This document shows positions 1 to 8,893 of a stretch of 64,000 nt of DNA, in pieces (position 1 is the stretch's first letter; every line of letters begins with the position of its first letter). A model generated the notes under the pieces. That model did not search any database. It worked only from the letters and a program-made list of their open reading frames with translations, and was not told the DNA's origin. This DNA is from Burkholderia sp. BCC0506 (lineage in GTDB: Bacteria; Pseudomonadota; Gammaproteobacteria; Burkholderiales; Burkholderiaceae), in assembly GCF_902833145.1 (NCBI RefSeq), contig NZ_CADFEN010000002.1:248001-312000 (forward strand). Direction: 5' to 3'. A program made the translations under genes and the position numbers.

Positions 1-1
1 G

Positions 2-412
2 TTCGAGTCGATCCGCGACGGCAATCTGCTCGGCGAGGGGTTGGGCAGCTTCGGCGGCCCGGCGTCGGTGAAATTTTCGTCGCCGCTCTACCCGCTTTAT
101 CACTTCGACTGGTACGGGCTTGGCGGGCTGCTGAAGACCACCGATACGTTCTATCCGCACCTGTTCGTCGAGATGGGCGTGTTCGGCGCGATCGCGTGGC
201 TCGTGTTCGTGTTGGCTTACGGACAGGCGCGGCGCAAGCCGACCGTCTGGTTCTACATCGTCGGCGCGTTCTGTTTCGACAACATCTTCTCGATGGCGTT
301 TGTGTCGCCGTCTTACGTATTTTCCGCACTGCTGGCCATGTACGCGTTCTCGTGGGGGCGGCCGGGAGCCGGCCGCGCATCTCGCCATGGCGCGGTGGAG
401 GTTCGCTCATGA
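2..412 (+). CDS. Wzy-like polysaccharide polymerase / O-antigen ligase family protein, C-terminal part (cut by window edge)
   Basis: The open frame enters from the left edge, so the true start lies outside. The visible 136 residues read FESIRDGNLLGEGLGSFGGP and then hydrophobic stretches, ending in a short basic tail. The GSFGGPAS loop, the DTFYPHLFVEMGVFG segment and two C-terminal membrane helices are typical of the end of Wzy/WaaL polymerases, inner-membrane proteins that join undecaprenyl-linked repeat units. Its stop overlaps the start of the next glycosyltransferase in an ATGA, so it is part of a polysaccharide operon. The exact polymer cannot be told from this fragment. Confidence 0.75.
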   Translation, partial: FESIRDGNLLGEGLGSFGGPASVKFSSPLYPLYHFDWYGLGGLLKTTDTFYPHLFVEMGVFGAIAWLVFVLAYGQARRKPTVWFYIVGAFCFDNIFSMAFVSPSYVFSALLAMYAFSWGRPGAGRASRHGAVEVRS

Positions 413-1425
413 AAATTCTCGTCGTCACGAACATGTATCTCGGCAGTAACCATGCGAGCCCGTGGCAAGGCGTGTTCGTGACCGAGCAGGTCGAGGCGCT
501 GCGGCGTTCGGATACCTGCACGGTCGACGTGCTCGTCATCGAAGGATATCGCGACAAGCGCGAATATCTGCGATCGATCGGGCGCGTCTGGAAGGCGGCG
601 CGCGCGGGCCGATACGACATCGTGCACTACCACTTCGGCCTGAGCGCGTGCTCCGCGCCGCTGGTTCGCCTGCTTACGCGAGCGCGCGTCGTCATCACGT
701 TCCATGGCACCGACATCCTCGGCCCGCTGTGGATGCGGGCCGTGTCGAAAACGATGGCCTGTTTCGCGCACGCGTGCATTGGCGTGAGCGCGCAGATTTC
801 ATCGCGTTTGACGCGGATGTGCCGGCGCTGCGAGACGATTCCGTGCGCGGTCGACGAGACGGTATTCGTCGAGCAGCGCGACGATGCGGGCGCTGATTCC
901 GCGTTGCCGATCGTCGTGTTCCCGTCCTCCCCGCAGCGTCCGGAAAAGAACTATCCGCTGTTTGCGCAAGTGTTGCGGCAGTTGTCGCAGCAGCATGGCA
1001 TCCGCGTGCAGGAACGGCATATCGACGGTCTGGATCGCAGCGAGGTGCGCGAGCTGCTGGCGCGTGCCGCGTGCCTGCTGATGACGTCGACTCGCGAAGG
1101 GTCGCCGCAATCGGTCAAGGAGGCGATGGCGGTCAATTTGCCGGTGGTATCGGTCGATGTCGGCAACGTGCGGCAACTGCTCGACGGCGTGTCGCCCGGC
1201 ATGGTCGTGTTCGACCACGACGCGGGCTGGCTGACGAACGAGCTTGCGGATGTGTTGAAGGCCGGCACGCGATCCAACGGTCGCGAGCGGCTTGCGGCGC
1301 TCGGGTACTTCTCCGCCGATGTGTCCACGAAGTTGCAGGCGCTGTATGCATCGCTTTGCCGGCCGCCGCGATTCGCCCGCGTGGCACCGGCTACCGAAAA
1401 ACAGGACAACGAGGCCATGCAATGA
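409..1425 (+). CDS. glycosyltransferase family 4 (GT-B fold)
   Basis: 338 residues starting MKILVVTNMYLG, with the ATG chosen because it overlaps the preceding stop (ATGA). The N-terminal Rossmann half has the donor/acceptor pattern SPWQGVFVTEQVEAL, and a HFHG-like HYHFG and TFHGTD follow. The C-terminal half carries the GT4 nucleotide-sugar signature, seen as TSTREGSPQSVKEAMA with its E-x7-E spacing. It should add one sugar to a lipid-linked repeat unit at the cytoplasmic face of the inner membrane. The next gene starts inside its stop codon, so the two are translationally coupled. Sugar specificity cannot be read from the sequence. Confidence 0.88.
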   Translation: MKILVVTNMYLGSNHASPWQGVFVTEQVEALRRSDTCTVDVLVIEGYRDKREYLRSIGRVWKAARAGRYDIVHYHFGLSACSAPLVRLLTRARVVITFHGTDILGPLWMRAVSKTMACFAHACIGVSAQISSRLTRMCRRCETIPCAVDETVFVEQRDDAGADSALPIVVFPSSPQRPEKNYPLFAQVLRQLSQQHGIRVQERHIDGLDRSEVRELLARAACLLMTSTREGSPQSVKEAMAVNLPVVSVDVGNVRQLLDGVSPGMVVFDHDAGWLTNELADVLKAGTRSNGRERLAALGYFSADVSTKLQALYASLCRPPRFARVAPATEKQDNEAMQ

Positions 1426-2186
1426 ACCAGGCCGAATTCTTTTCATGCCCGATCCACCTGATGTCGATGAACGAGACGGTCGACTGGATCGACGCGCGGG
1501 TCGAGAAGCGGGAATTCACGCAGCACGTAGTCGTCAACGTCGCGAAGCTCGTTCACCTGCAGCGCGACGCAGCGCTCGCCGCGTCGGTTCGCGCATGCGA
1601 CATCGTCAACGTCGACGGCATGGGCGTGGTCTGGGGGGCGCGGCTGCTCGGCATCCCGGTGCCGGAGCGTGTCGCGGGCGTGGATCTGTTCCATCGGCTG
1701 CTGGCACTGGCCGATGCGAAAGGGCTGCCGGTCTATCTGCTCGGCGCGACGCAGGAAGTCGTCGAACAGGTCGTCGCGGTGGCGACGGCGCGCTATCCGC
1801 GGCTGCCGATCGCGGGATATCACCACGGCTATTTCTGGGACGACGAACAGGCGGTCGTGGACGACATCCGTCGCTCGGGTGCACGAATGCTGTTCGTCGC
1901 GATCACGTCGCCGCGCAAGGAGAATTTCATCAATCGATGGAAAGCGCAGTTGGGCGTCGATTTCGTGATGGGCGTGGGCGGGACGTTCGACGTGGTGGCG
2001 GGGAAGGTGAAGCGTGCGCCGCTATGGATGCAGCGCAGCGGCCTCGAATGGGCGTTCCGCGTGATCCAGGAGCCGGGGCGGATGTGGAGGCGCTATCTGT
2101 CGACCAACAGCCGCTTCGTGGCGATGCTCGCGGGTGCGTACGTGTCTCGATTGTTTCGGCGCAAGGGAAGGGGCGATGCGCAGTAG
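1422..2186 (+). CDS. WecG/TagA/CpsF family glycosyltransferase
   Basis: 254 residues, usual length for the family. Starts MNQAEFFSCPIHL at an ATG overlapping the upstream TGA. The family hallmarks are visible in order: VVNVAKLV near residue 35, the catalytic-region DIVNVDGMGVVWGARLLG near 60-77, ERVAGVDLF, YLLGAT, and VGGTFDVVAGKVKRAP followed by GLEWAFRVIQEPGRMWRRY near the C-terminus. These enzymes transfer a UDP-activated sugar onto an undecaprenyl-linked acceptor at the membrane. It overlaps the downstream lyase-like gene by 11 bases. Within the exopolysaccharide operon it probably adds an early or middle sugar. Confidence 0.92.
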   Translation: MNQAEFFSCPIHLMSMNETVDWIDARVEKREFTQHVVVNVAKLVHLQRDAALAASVRACDIVNVDGMGVVWGARLLGIPVPERVAGVDLFHRLLALADAKGLPVYLLGATQEVVEQVVAVATARYPRLPIAGYHHGYFWDDEQAVVDDIRRSGARMLFVAITSPRKENFINRWKAQLGVDFVMGVGGTFDVVAGKVKRAPLWMQRSGLEWAFRVIQEPGRMWRRYLSTNSRFVAMLAGAYVSRLFRRKGRGDAQ

Positions 2187-2946
2187 ATTCGTCGTCGCCG
2201 CATGCATGCTGGTCGTATCGGTTTGCCACGCGAGCCCGTCGGGCGGCGCGCATGAGCAAACGCGTTTCTATCGGTCGGACTGGGCGCGCGGTATCGATCC
2301 GCGGCTTCGTCTGCAGGAACCGGCGCCGTACAACGTCACGACCGGCGAATTGCCGGGGATTCGCGGCACGCTGCTGAAGGTATCGATGAACCGCTCGCAG
2401 GATTTCAGCGAGGTGGCGAGCGGAACGCCGCGTTCGGAGGTCAGTTTTTTCCCGGTGTTTCGCTTCGTGAACGGCCTCTACTACGAAGTGCGCTGGTCGA
2501 CCGTGATTCCCGCCGACTACCGGTTCGATTCCAGACAGCCGGAACTCGTTGCCCAGTTGCATCAGGGCGGCAACGACGGGTCGCCGCCGTTCGCGTTGCT
2601 GCTGAACAACGGGAAATATGAAGTCGACGTACGCGGCGCGCCGGGCACGCCGGGCCAGTCGTTCGCGTTCGGCGACCCGTCGGCGGACCGCGGACGACCG
2701 GTCTCGTGGGTGCTGCGGTATCGGCCCGACGATCGCGGCGTCGATGCGCTGACCGATGTTTTCCGGAACGGGGAGCGCGTCGTGCATGTGACGGGCGTAC
2801 CGAACGCGTTCCCGAACGACCAACGGGCCTACTTCAAGCTTGGCCTCTACAAATGGTGGTGGAAGACCCGGCCGTCCGATGTGACCGAGCGGACAATGTA
2901 TTACGGCGACATCGAAATGAAGGTATTGCCCCAGTCGGCCGAGTGA
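2176..2946 (+). CDS. secreted polysaccharide-lyase-like protein (heparin lyase I-like fold)
   Basis: 256 residues from ATG 2176, which lies inside the end of the upstream gene. A clear signal peptide (MRSRFVVAACMLVVSVCHA) is followed by a mature domain with SEVSFFPVFRFVNGLYYEVRW, ELVAQLHQGG, PVSWVLRYRPD and YFKLGLYKWWWK, features of the beta-jelly-roll polysaccharide lyase family that resembles heparin lyase I. As the last gene of the operon it may trim or release the polymer in the periplasm. I infer this from family and context; no substrate can be assigned. A strong hairpin follows the gene. Confidence 0.75.
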   Translation: MRSRFVVAACMLVVSVCHASPSGGAHEQTRFYRSDWARGIDPRLRLQEPAPYNVTTGELPGIRGTLLKVSMNRSQDFSEVASGTPRSEVSFFPVFRFVNGLYYEVRWSTVIPADYRFDSRQPELVAQLHQGGNDGSPPFALLLNNGKYEVDVRGAPGTPGQSFAFGDPSADRGRPVSWVLRYRPDDRGVDALTDVFRNGERVVHVTGVPNAFPNDQRAYFKLGLYKWWWKTRPSDVTERTMYYGDIEMKVLPQSAE

Positions 2947-2994
2947 GGCGCGTGGCGCCGGGCGCATGTCGCGCATGCACCCGCGCCACCTCAC
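2943..2994. terminator. bidirectional hairpin between convergent genes
   Basis: GTGAGG (2943-2948) and GTGGCGC (2952-2958) pair with GCGCCAC (2983-2989) and CCTCAC (2989-2994), giving a long GC-rich stem between the polysaccharide operon and the convergent acdS. There is no clear U-tract, so the terminator role is inferred from position and stem strength. It overlaps the acdS stop codon. Confidence 0.45.
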
Positions 2995-4007
2995 CCCTCC
3001 CCAAGAATCCCGTGGTACGCGCTCAACGCCGGCACCCCGCCCAAGTGCGCATACAACACCTTCGACCCCGGCTCGAATTCTCCGCGCCGCACCTTGTCGA
3101 TCATCCCGTGCATCGATTTCCCTTCATAGACGGGATCGGTCAGCATGCCCTCCAGCCGCGCGCACAGCCGAATCGCCTCGAGCGTGCCTTCGCTCGGCAA
3201 GCCGTACTCGGGGCCGCCGTAGCGCGTATCGAGGATCACGTCCTGTTCGGTGATCGCGCGCCCGAGATCCACCAGCTCGGCCGTATGGCGCGCGATCCGC
3301 GTGATCTGCGCATGCGTCTTTTCCGGCGTCGCCGATGCGTCGATGCCGATCACGCGGTCCGCGCGCCCGTCGGCCGCGAAGCCGACGACCATCCCCGCCT
3401 GCGTGCTGCCCGTCACGGAGCAGACCACGACGTAGTCGAACTTGAAGCCGAGTTGCGCTTCCTGCGCGCGCACTTCTTCCGCGAAGCCGACGAACCCGAG
3501 CCCGCCGAGCGGATGCTCGGAGCAGCCGGCCGGAATCGGATACGGCTTGCCGCCCGCCTCCCGCACGCTCTCCATCGCTTCTTGCCAACTGCGGCGAATG
3601 CCGATGTCGAAGCCGTCGGCGACGAGCCGCACGTCGGCGCCCATCATCCGCGACAGCTGGATGTTGCCGACGCGGTCGTACACCGGATCTTCATAGTTGA
3701 CCCAGTGCTCCTGCACGAGCACGCACTTCATCCCGAGATGCGCGGCGACGGCCGCGACCTGGCGCGTCTGGTTCGACTGCACGCCGCCGATCGACACGAG
3801 CGTATCCGCGCCCTGCGCGAGCGCGTCGGGCACGAGGTATTCGAGCTTGCGCGTCTTGTTGCCGCCGAACGCGAGGCCGCTGTTGCAGTCCTCGCGCTTC
3901 GCATACAGCTCGACCTTGCCGCCGAGGTGTTCGCTCAAGCGCTTGAGCGGCTGGATCGGCGTCGGGCCGAACGTGAGCGGATAACGGGGGAAGCGTTGCA
4001 GATTCAT
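2991..4007 (-). CDS. acdS: 1-aminocyclopropane-1-carboxylate deaminase
   Basis: 338 residues, exactly the family length. The PLP enzyme cleaves ACC, the ethylene precursor of plants, to 2-oxobutyrate and ammonia in the cytoplasm. Catalytic residues fall at the standard numbers: K51 in FGGNKTRK, S78 in [10 protein letters not shown]294 and E295 in DPVYEGKS, and L322 in AHLGG. E295 with L322 separates true ACC deaminases from D-cysteine desulfhydrases, which carry other residues there. Start is the ATG at 4007. It is divergent from an Lrp-type regulator, the arrangement known for acdR-acdS. The enzyme is typical of plant-associated Burkholderia. Confidence 0.97.
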   Translation of the reverse strand: MNLQRFPRYPLTFGPTPIQPLKRLSEHLGGKVELYAKREDCNSGLAFGGNKTRKLEYLVPDALAQGADTLVSIGGVQSNQTRQVAAVAAHLGMKCVLVQEHWVNYEDPVYDRVGNIQLSRMMGADVRLVADGFDIGIRRSWQEAMESVREAGGKPYPIPAGCSEHPLGGLGFVGFAEEVRAQEAQLGFKFDYVVVCSVTGSTQAGMVVGFAADGRADRVIGIDASATPEKTHAQITRIARHTAELVDLGRAITEQDVILDTRYGGPEYGLPSEGTLEAIRLCARLEGMLTDPVYEGKSMHGMIDKVRRGEFEPGSKVLYAHLGGVPALSAYHGILGEG

Positions 4008-4203
4008 CGGCGGGGGCTCCGGAGGGGGTGAACAAAAAAGGGGAAATCGATCGCTTGGGCGCGGCAAGCCGTGCGCCGCTGAGAAAAAATGATAGGCAGA
4101 AGCGCGGGAAATGAGCTTGCGAAATGAATGGCGGTGGCCTACGTTATCGACGATATGAACGAGAATTAAACAATTTCGATTCGTCGACGAGGAGGTTAGC
4201 GCA

Positions 4204-4704
4204 ATGAAATTAGATCGCGGCAGCGTATCGCAGGCCGACGCCGCACCGGCGCTCGACCGCATCGACCGCGCGATCCTGCGGCAACTGCAGCAGGACGCGT
4301 CGATCTCGAACGTGAGCCTCGCGGCGAAAGTGAAGCTGAGCGCGCCGGCGTGCCTGCGGCGCGTCGAGCGGCTGAAGGAAATGGGGCTGATCCGCGGGAT
4401 CGTCGCGCTGCTCGACCCGAAGCCGCTCGGCGCCGGCATGCTGGTCGTGATCGGCTTCGTGCTCGATCGCTCGACGCCGGAAACGTTCGCCGCGTTCGAG
4501 AAGGCCGCGCAGAAGGTGTCGGGGTGCGTCGAATGCCATGTCGTGACCGGCGAGTTCGACTATTTCATGCTGGTGCGCACGCGCGACAACGACAGTTTCA
4601 ATCGGTTGCACGCCGAACAGCTGCTGTATCTGCCGGGTGTGCGGCAGGTGCGGTCGTTCATGGTGCTCAAGGAGATTCTTTCGACGCACGCGCTGCCGCT
4701 GTAA
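4204..4704 (+). CDS. acdR: Lrp/AsnC family regulator of ACC deaminase
   Basis: 166 residues. An N-terminal helix-turn-helix ([20 protein letters not shown] and the following [21 protein letters not shown]) precedes a RAM/AsnC ligand domain ending in [11 protein letters not shown] strong GAGGAGG ribosome site precedes the ATG. It lies divergent to acdS across 196 bases, which must contain the acdS control region. Lrp-type AcdR is known in other Proteobacteria to switch acdS on in response to ACC. The role here is inferred from this arrangement. The intergenic region contains short dyads (TATCGACGATA, TCGTCGACGA) that could be Lrp contact sites. Confidence 0.9.
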   Translation: MKLDRGSVSQADAAPALDRIDRAILRQLQQDASISNVSLAAKVKLSAPACLRRVERLKEMGLIRGIVALLDPKPLGAGMLVVIGFVLDRSTPETFAAFEKAAQKVSGCVECHVVTGEFDYFMLVRTRDNDSFNRLHAEQLLYLPGVRQVRSFMVLKEILSTHALPL

Positions 4705-4936
4705 GCGAGCCTGTCCGGCGAACGCGCGCCGGGCAAGTGCATTGCCCGTCCGTTTGCCGACGAAACCGTGACAGTCTCCCGACGCCGCCGAAAGGAACCG
4801 AACGAAACGCGCGCACGCGCGTCGCACGTTCACGACGCGGTATGAACCGATCGCGTATGCTCGTTCCGTCGGCGGCGCGAGCCTGCCGCCGGAGCCGGTT
4901 CATGCATGTGACGACCCATCAACGAGCGAGGACATC

Positions 4937-6658
4937 ATGGCAAGACAGACGATGGCGGAATACCTGGCGAAGACGCTGGCGGCAGCGGGCGTCGAGCGCA
5001 TCTGGGGCGTGACGGGCGACAGCCTGAACGGCCTGTCGTTCAGCCTGAGCCAGATCGGCTCGATCCGCTGGATGCACACGCGGCACGAGGAAAGCGCGGC
5101 GTTCGCGGCCGGCGCCGATGCGGCGTCGACCGGGCGGCTCGCGGTGTGCGCGGGCAGTTGCGGCCCCGGCAACCTGCACCTGATCAACGGGCTGTACGAC
5201 TGCCATCGCAATCACCAGCCGGTGCTCGCGATCGCCGCGCATATTCCGTCGACCGAGATCGGCCTCGGCTACTTCCAGGAAACCCATCCGCAGGAGCTGT
5301 TCCGCGAGTGCAGCCACTTCGCCGAGCTCGTGACGAACGCATCGCAATTTCCGCGCGTGCTGGCGCGCGCGATGCGCACCGCGATCGAGGCGCGCGGCGT
5401 GGCGGTGATCGTGCTGCCCGGCGACATCGCACTCGGCGACGGCCCCGACGAGGCGCCGGCGTGGAGCGAATCGTCGCCGCCGTCGATCCTGCCGGCCGAC
5501 GCCGATCTCGACCGGCTCGCGGCGCTGCTCAACGGGTCGGACGCGGTCACGCTGCTGTGCGGCAGCGGCACGCAGGGCGCGCACGACGAAGTGGTCGCGC
5601 TGGCCGACACGCTCGGCGCGCCGGTCGTGCATGCGCTGCGCGGCAAGCAGTTCGTCGAATGGGACAACCCGTTCGACGTCGGGATGACGGGGCTGATCGG
5701 CTTCAGCTCCGGCTATCACGCGATGGAATCGTGCGACACGCTGCTGATGCTCGGCACGGATTTCCCGTACCGGCCGTTCTATCCGACGAACGCGAAGATC
5801 GCGCAGATCGACTGGAAGGGCTCGCAGCTCGGCCATCGCGCGCCGCTCGCGCTGGGGCTGGTGGGCACCGTGAAGGAAACGATCGCGGCGTTGCTGCCGC
5901 GCTTGACGCGCAAGACGCAGCGCCGCTTCCTCGAGAATGCGCTGAAGCACTACGCGGCCGCGCGCAAGGGGCTCGACGATCTCGCGGTGGCCGAGCCGCC
6001 GGGCCGCGCGATCCATCCGCAGTACCTGACGAAGATCGTCGACGAAGTCGCGGCGGAGGATGCGATCTTCACGGCCGACGTCGGCACGCCGACGCTGTGG
6101 GCCGCGCGCTACCTGACGATGAACGGCAAGCGGCAATTGCACGGCTCGTTCAATCACGGCTCGATGGCGAACGCGATGCCGCAGGCGCTCGGCGCGCAGG
6201 GCGCGCATCCGGGACGGCAGGTCGTGTCGCTGTCGGGCGACGGCGGGCTGTCGATGCTGCTCGGCGATCTGCTGAGCGCCCGCCAGCTCAAGCTGCCGAT
6301 CAAGGTCGTCGTGTACAACAACAGCCTGCTCGGCTTCGTGTCGATGGAGCTGAAGGCGGCCGGCTATCTCGACACGAACGTCGACCTGAGCCCGACCGAC
6401 TTCGCGGCGATCGCGAAGGGCGCCGGGATCTTCAGCGTGCGCGTCGAGCATTCGGAGAACGTCGAGCACGCGTTGCGCACGGCGTTCGAGCATGACGGGC
6501 CGGCGGTGGTGGACGTCGTCACGTCGAAGTACGAGCTCGCGATGCCGCCGAAGATCGAGCTCGCGCATGCGAAGGGTTTCAGCCTGTTCATGCTGCGCGC
6601 GATTCTCAGCGGGCGTGGCGACGAGATCGTCGAACTCGCGAGAACCAACTTGCGCTGA
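4937..6658 (+). CDS. poxB: ubiquinone-dependent pyruvate dehydrogenase (pyruvate oxidase type)
   Basis: 573 residues, within one residue of E. coli PoxB. This peripheral membrane flavoprotein converts pyruvate to acetate and CO2 and passes electrons to ubiquinone. The thiamine diphosphate active-site glutamate lies in [13 protein letters not shown]. The cofactor-binding GDG...NN motif is seen as [13 protein letters not shown] followed by [12 protein letters not shown]. The central FAD domain includes [14 protein letters not shown]. The ATG at 4937 follows GAGCGAGGA. It stands alone, with 232 bases upstream and a long gap downstream. Confidence 0.93.
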   Translation: MARQTMAEYLAKTLAAAGVERIWGVTGDSLNGLSFSLSQIGSIRWMHTRHEESAAFAAGADAASTGRLAVCAGSCGPGNLHLINGLYDCHRNHQPVLAIAAHIPSTEIGLGYFQETHPQELFRECSHFAELVTNASQFPRVLARAMRTAIEARGVAVIVLPGDIALGDGPDEAPAWSESSPPSILPADADLDRLAALLNGSDAVTLLCGSGTQGAHDEVVALADTLGAPVVHALRGKQFVEWDNPFDVGMTGLIGFSSGYHAMESCDTLLMLGTDFPYRPFYPTNAKIAQIDWKGSQLGHRAPLALGLVGTVKETIAALLPRLTRKTQRRFLENALKHYAAARKGLDDLAVAEPPGRAIHPQYLTKIVDEVAAEDAIFTADVGTPTLWAARYLTMNGKRQLHGSFNHGSMANAMPQALGAQGAHPGRQVVSLSGDGGLSMLLGDLLSARQLKLPIKVVVYNNSLLGFVSMELKAAGYLDTNVDLSPTDFAAIAKGAGIFSVRVEHSENVEHALRTAFEHDGPAVVDVVTSKYELAMPPKIELAHAKGFSLFMLRAILSGRGDEIVELARTNLR

Positions 6659-7069
6659 GGGCATGTCGTGCGCCGTGCAGCGAACATGGCGCACGGTTCA
6701 CGGCTCCGGCAACGTCGCTGTGTCGCGCACGGGTTCGACGAACCACCTCGACGCGGCCGACGAACGACGGTTCGCGGGCGAGAGACGCGGCGTGTCGAAG
6801 TCCCGCCCCCCATTTCGGCCGCCGTGGCGCTGGGCCGGCGAGCCCGCCGCGATCGGGATGGCGCGCTGCAGCAAATCCGGCGTGCCGGCGAGCGCTGTCC
6901 CGCGCACGTGCTGCGGTGCGTCGATCGCTGACCGAAACTCGGCGGCCGATCGGGCACGAATTGTCAGCGGAATCAGGGTCAATCTTCACGTCGCCTTAAG
7001 TTTGCGTTTCCTAGAATCGATTGACCGCCGCGCGCCCTGCGGCGGACCGATTCGCCCAGGAGGATGCGC
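6659..7069. other. 411-base gap before the methyltransferase
   Basis: No gene is supported here. The open frames are short, conflict on both strands and have no family resemblance. The last 60 bases hold a TAGAAT hexamer (7012-7017), a plausible -10 for the following short ORF and methyltransferase, with CTTAAG at 6995-7000 just upstream. No good -35 is visible, which suggests an activator-dependent promoter. Confidence 0.5.
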
Positions 7070-7159
7070 ATGAACGTTGCCCGTGTCGCCGTAGCCCTGT
7101 CCCGTGCGGTCGTCGGCGCGCCGCCGCCGGCCGCGCAAGCGCCGGAGGCCCGCCCATGA
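7070..7159 (+). CDS. 29-residue upstream ORF coupled to the methyltransferase
   Basis: An ATG at 7070 preceded by AGGAGG at ideal spacing opens a frame MNVARVAVALSRAVVGAPPP and so on, ending in a TGA that overlaps the methyltransferase ATG (ATGA at 7156-7159). This ribosome site is the best one in the region, and the methyltransferase start has no good one of its own. The short frame therefore probably serves to bring ribosomes to the downstream start by coupling. The peptide is Ala/Pro/Val-rich and resembles nothing I know. It may have no function beyond coupling. Confidence 0.5.
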   Translation: MNVARVAVALSRAVVGAPPPAAQAPEARP

Positions 7160-7746
7160 CGTGGCCGAACGCGTGGCGTGTCTCGGCACTGTTCGTGCGC
7201 GAGTGGGTCGGCCGGCCGGCCGCGGTGGGCGCGTTGTGCCCGAGTTCGCGGCATCTGGCGCGCGAGATGGCCGACGCGGTGCCGGACGGCGACGGGCTCG
7301 TCGTCGAGCTCGGCGGCGGCACCGGCGCGATCACCGCGGCGCTGCTCGAACGCGGTGTCGCGCCGCGGCGCCTCGTCGTGGTCGAACGCTCGCCGGCGTT
7401 CGTGCAGCATCTGCGGCGACGCTTTCCCGGTATCTCGATCGTCGCGGGCGACGCGCGGCGGCTCGAGCGGCTGCTGCCGCCGGACGCCACGGTCGACGCG
7501 ATCGTGTCGTGCCTGCCGTTGCGCACGCTGCCGCGCGAGGACGTGACGGCGATCGTCGGTCAATGTCATCGCGTGCTGTCGGCCGACGGCGTGATGATCC
7601 AGTTCACGTATGACCTGCGCCCACCCGGGCGTCATCCGCTCGGCGATTCGGCATTCATTGCCAGCGGCAGTCGGATCGTCTGGGCCAATCTTCCGCCGGC
7701 GCGTATCGTGACCGTGCGCTGCTGCGCCGCGGAATACGCCGGCTGA
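7156..7746 (+). CDS. class I SAM-dependent methyltransferase (phospholipid N-methyltransferase-like)
   Basis: 196 residues from ATG 7156. The SAM-binding motif I is clear (LVVELGGGTGAITAALLERG), followed by an acidic strand end in VVVERSPAF and VDAIVSCLPLRTLP in the post-I region. The N-terminal FVREWVGRPAAVGALCPSSR matches the opening of the PmtA/rRNA dimethylase-like lipid methyltransferases, where the 'GAxxPSS' segment is common. A phosphatidylethanolamine-type lipid is a likely substrate, but this is inference. Translation is probably coupled to the 29-codon ORF upstream. Confidence 0.8.
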   Translation: MTWPNAWRVSALFVREWVGRPAAVGALCPSSRHLAREMADAVPDGDGLVVELGGGTGAITAALLERGVAPRRLVVVERSPAFVQHLRRRFPGISIVAGDARRLERLLPPDATVDAIVSCLPLRTLPREDVTAIVGQCHRVLSADGVMIQFTYDLRPPGRHPLGDSAFIASGSRIVWANLPPARIVTVRCCAAEYAG

Positions 7747-7804
7747 GCTCGGTCGTGCGGGGCCTCCGGCCGCGGGGCGCCGTCGCATTTTGTCAGCAGA
7801 GAAG

Positions 7805-8110
7805 CTAGACGCGCGCGCTATCCATCGCGTGCGCCGCAGGCCGCGATGCAATCCGCTTGATGAAGCGATCGAGCGGCGTCGCATAGCCGCGCGCGATGAT
7901 CGCCTTGCGCCTGCCGACAGCGCCAGATCCGCGACGAGCAGCGCCAGCCTGGTGTCGCCTTGCGTGGCGGGCGGCGGCCAGAACGTGCGCGACGTGCCGA
8001 GCACGATCAGATGGAACAGGTACAGTTCGTAGCTGAGCCGGCCGCTCCAGCGCAGCGAGTGGAAAGCGCCCGGCATATCGCCGCGGACCGTGCGGGCCGA
8101 GTCCGCCGAA
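7805..8110 (-). pseudogene. acyltransferase 3 family remnant (C-terminal part, frameshifted)
   Basis: Read on the minus strand, one frame encodes WSGRLSYELYLFHLIVLG and LALLVADLALSAG, the last two membrane helices typical of OafA/NodX-like acyltransferases. Near 7905 the frame breaks. The downstream frame then continues with IIARGYATPLDRFIKR and IASRPAAHAMDSARV before a stop at 7805. Together they match the natural end of such a protein, so an insertion or deletion separates them. No N-terminal two-thirds is present upstream. The locus is a decayed remnant. Confidence 0.65.
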
Positions 8111-8316
8111 CGGCTGATCTGGCGTCGAAGTGATTGTCCGTCTTGCCCCGCCTTACGCCCCGTTGAATGTGGGCAGTGCTACGCGACCACGGCGCGGTCG
8201 TGGATGGTCGACGGCGGATGTGCGTGTCGCTCGAGGCACTCGTCTCACGCGGTACCCGCGACGCAGGCGATACCGCAAGCGCGACGTCCGGGGCGCGATC
8301 CCGACGCGCGCATGCC

Positions 8317-8351
8317 TTTTTTTGCACGGCCGCGCCGTTTTTTTGCACGGC
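8317..8351 (+). repeat. two direct copies of TTTTTTTGCACGGC, 21 bases apart
   Basis: The 14-base unit occurs at 8317-8330 and 8338-8351, two helical turns apart centre to centre, and each copy contains a TTGCAC that could act as a -35. They lie 64 bases upstream of the next gene start. Binding sites for a regulator or duplicated promoter elements are both possible. Confidence 0.5.
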
Positions 8352-8414
8352 GTTTATACCGCCTCTTCTAAGCTGAGGGCGTGTCGAACAGCCCAGACGG
8401 TTTCCGTCCGCGCC

Positions 8415-8765
8415 ATGACCTTCATTCATCCCTTTCCCGCGTTCGATGTCGGCGCACGCCGGTTGTGCGCCGCCACATCGGGCAGCGTCGTGCCGTTCCC
8501 GCCGCACCCGCGCCCGCGCCTGCAACTGCCCGTCACGCTGACGGCCGACTCCGCCGCCGCGCACGCGCGGCTCGCCGCGTTGCTGCATTCCCCGCTCGGC
8601 GTGTATGTCGTCCGCGCCCGCACCGTGCGCAACGTGATCCACGTGCACTTCGACATCGCCCCGGAAGACCTGGATTTCACGCTGCACACGCTGATCGCGC
8701 AGCAAGTCGACGCTGTGATCGGGCCGATCGCGCGCCAATTGCAGCGCCGGGCGGGCGGGCGCTGA
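8415..8765 (+). CDS. hypothetical protein (116 residues)
   Basis: The ATG at 8415 is chosen over earlier in-frame starts, because the upstream part (from 8130) has low-complexity Arg-rich coding that looks non-coding. The protein runs MTFIHPFPAFDVGARR to QLQRRAGGR. It has a Pro-rich segment (VVPFPPHPRPRLQLPV) and then a compact alpha/beta part with VIHVHFDIAPEDLDFTLHTL. No signal peptide, membrane helix or known motif is evident. Codon use matches its neighbours. It sits between an acyltransferase remnant and another unknown gene, so context gives no function. Confidence 0.6.
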   Translation: MTFIHPFPAFDVGARRLCAATSGSVVPFPPHPRPRLQLPVTLTADSAAAHARLAALLHSPLGVYVVRARTVRNVIHVHFDIAPEDLDFTLHTLIAQQVDAVIGPIARQLQRRAGGR

Positions 8766-8893
8766 GTCGGGAACGCCGATTGCTTGGCTCATCCGCCGCC
8801 GATTCGCCGGGCGCCGTGCTGTCCGCCGGCCGGTGAGGGCGGTCGTTTGTGCGCTGCGTCGAACGCGGCGCTACCCCTGAACAGGGAGGGCCC

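Noticed and set aside
1930-2994. 354-codon minus-strand frame opposite the lyase-like gene
   Set aside because: Arg/Pro-rich antisense text typical of GC-rich shadows; the plus-strand gene has a signal peptide and family motifs.
6979-8076. Long minus-strand frame of 365 codons over the methyltransferase
   Set aside because: It is the antisense shadow of the methyltransferase plus the acyltransferase remnant; only its first 70 codons (8076 to about 7905) look like real protein and are given as a pseudogene.
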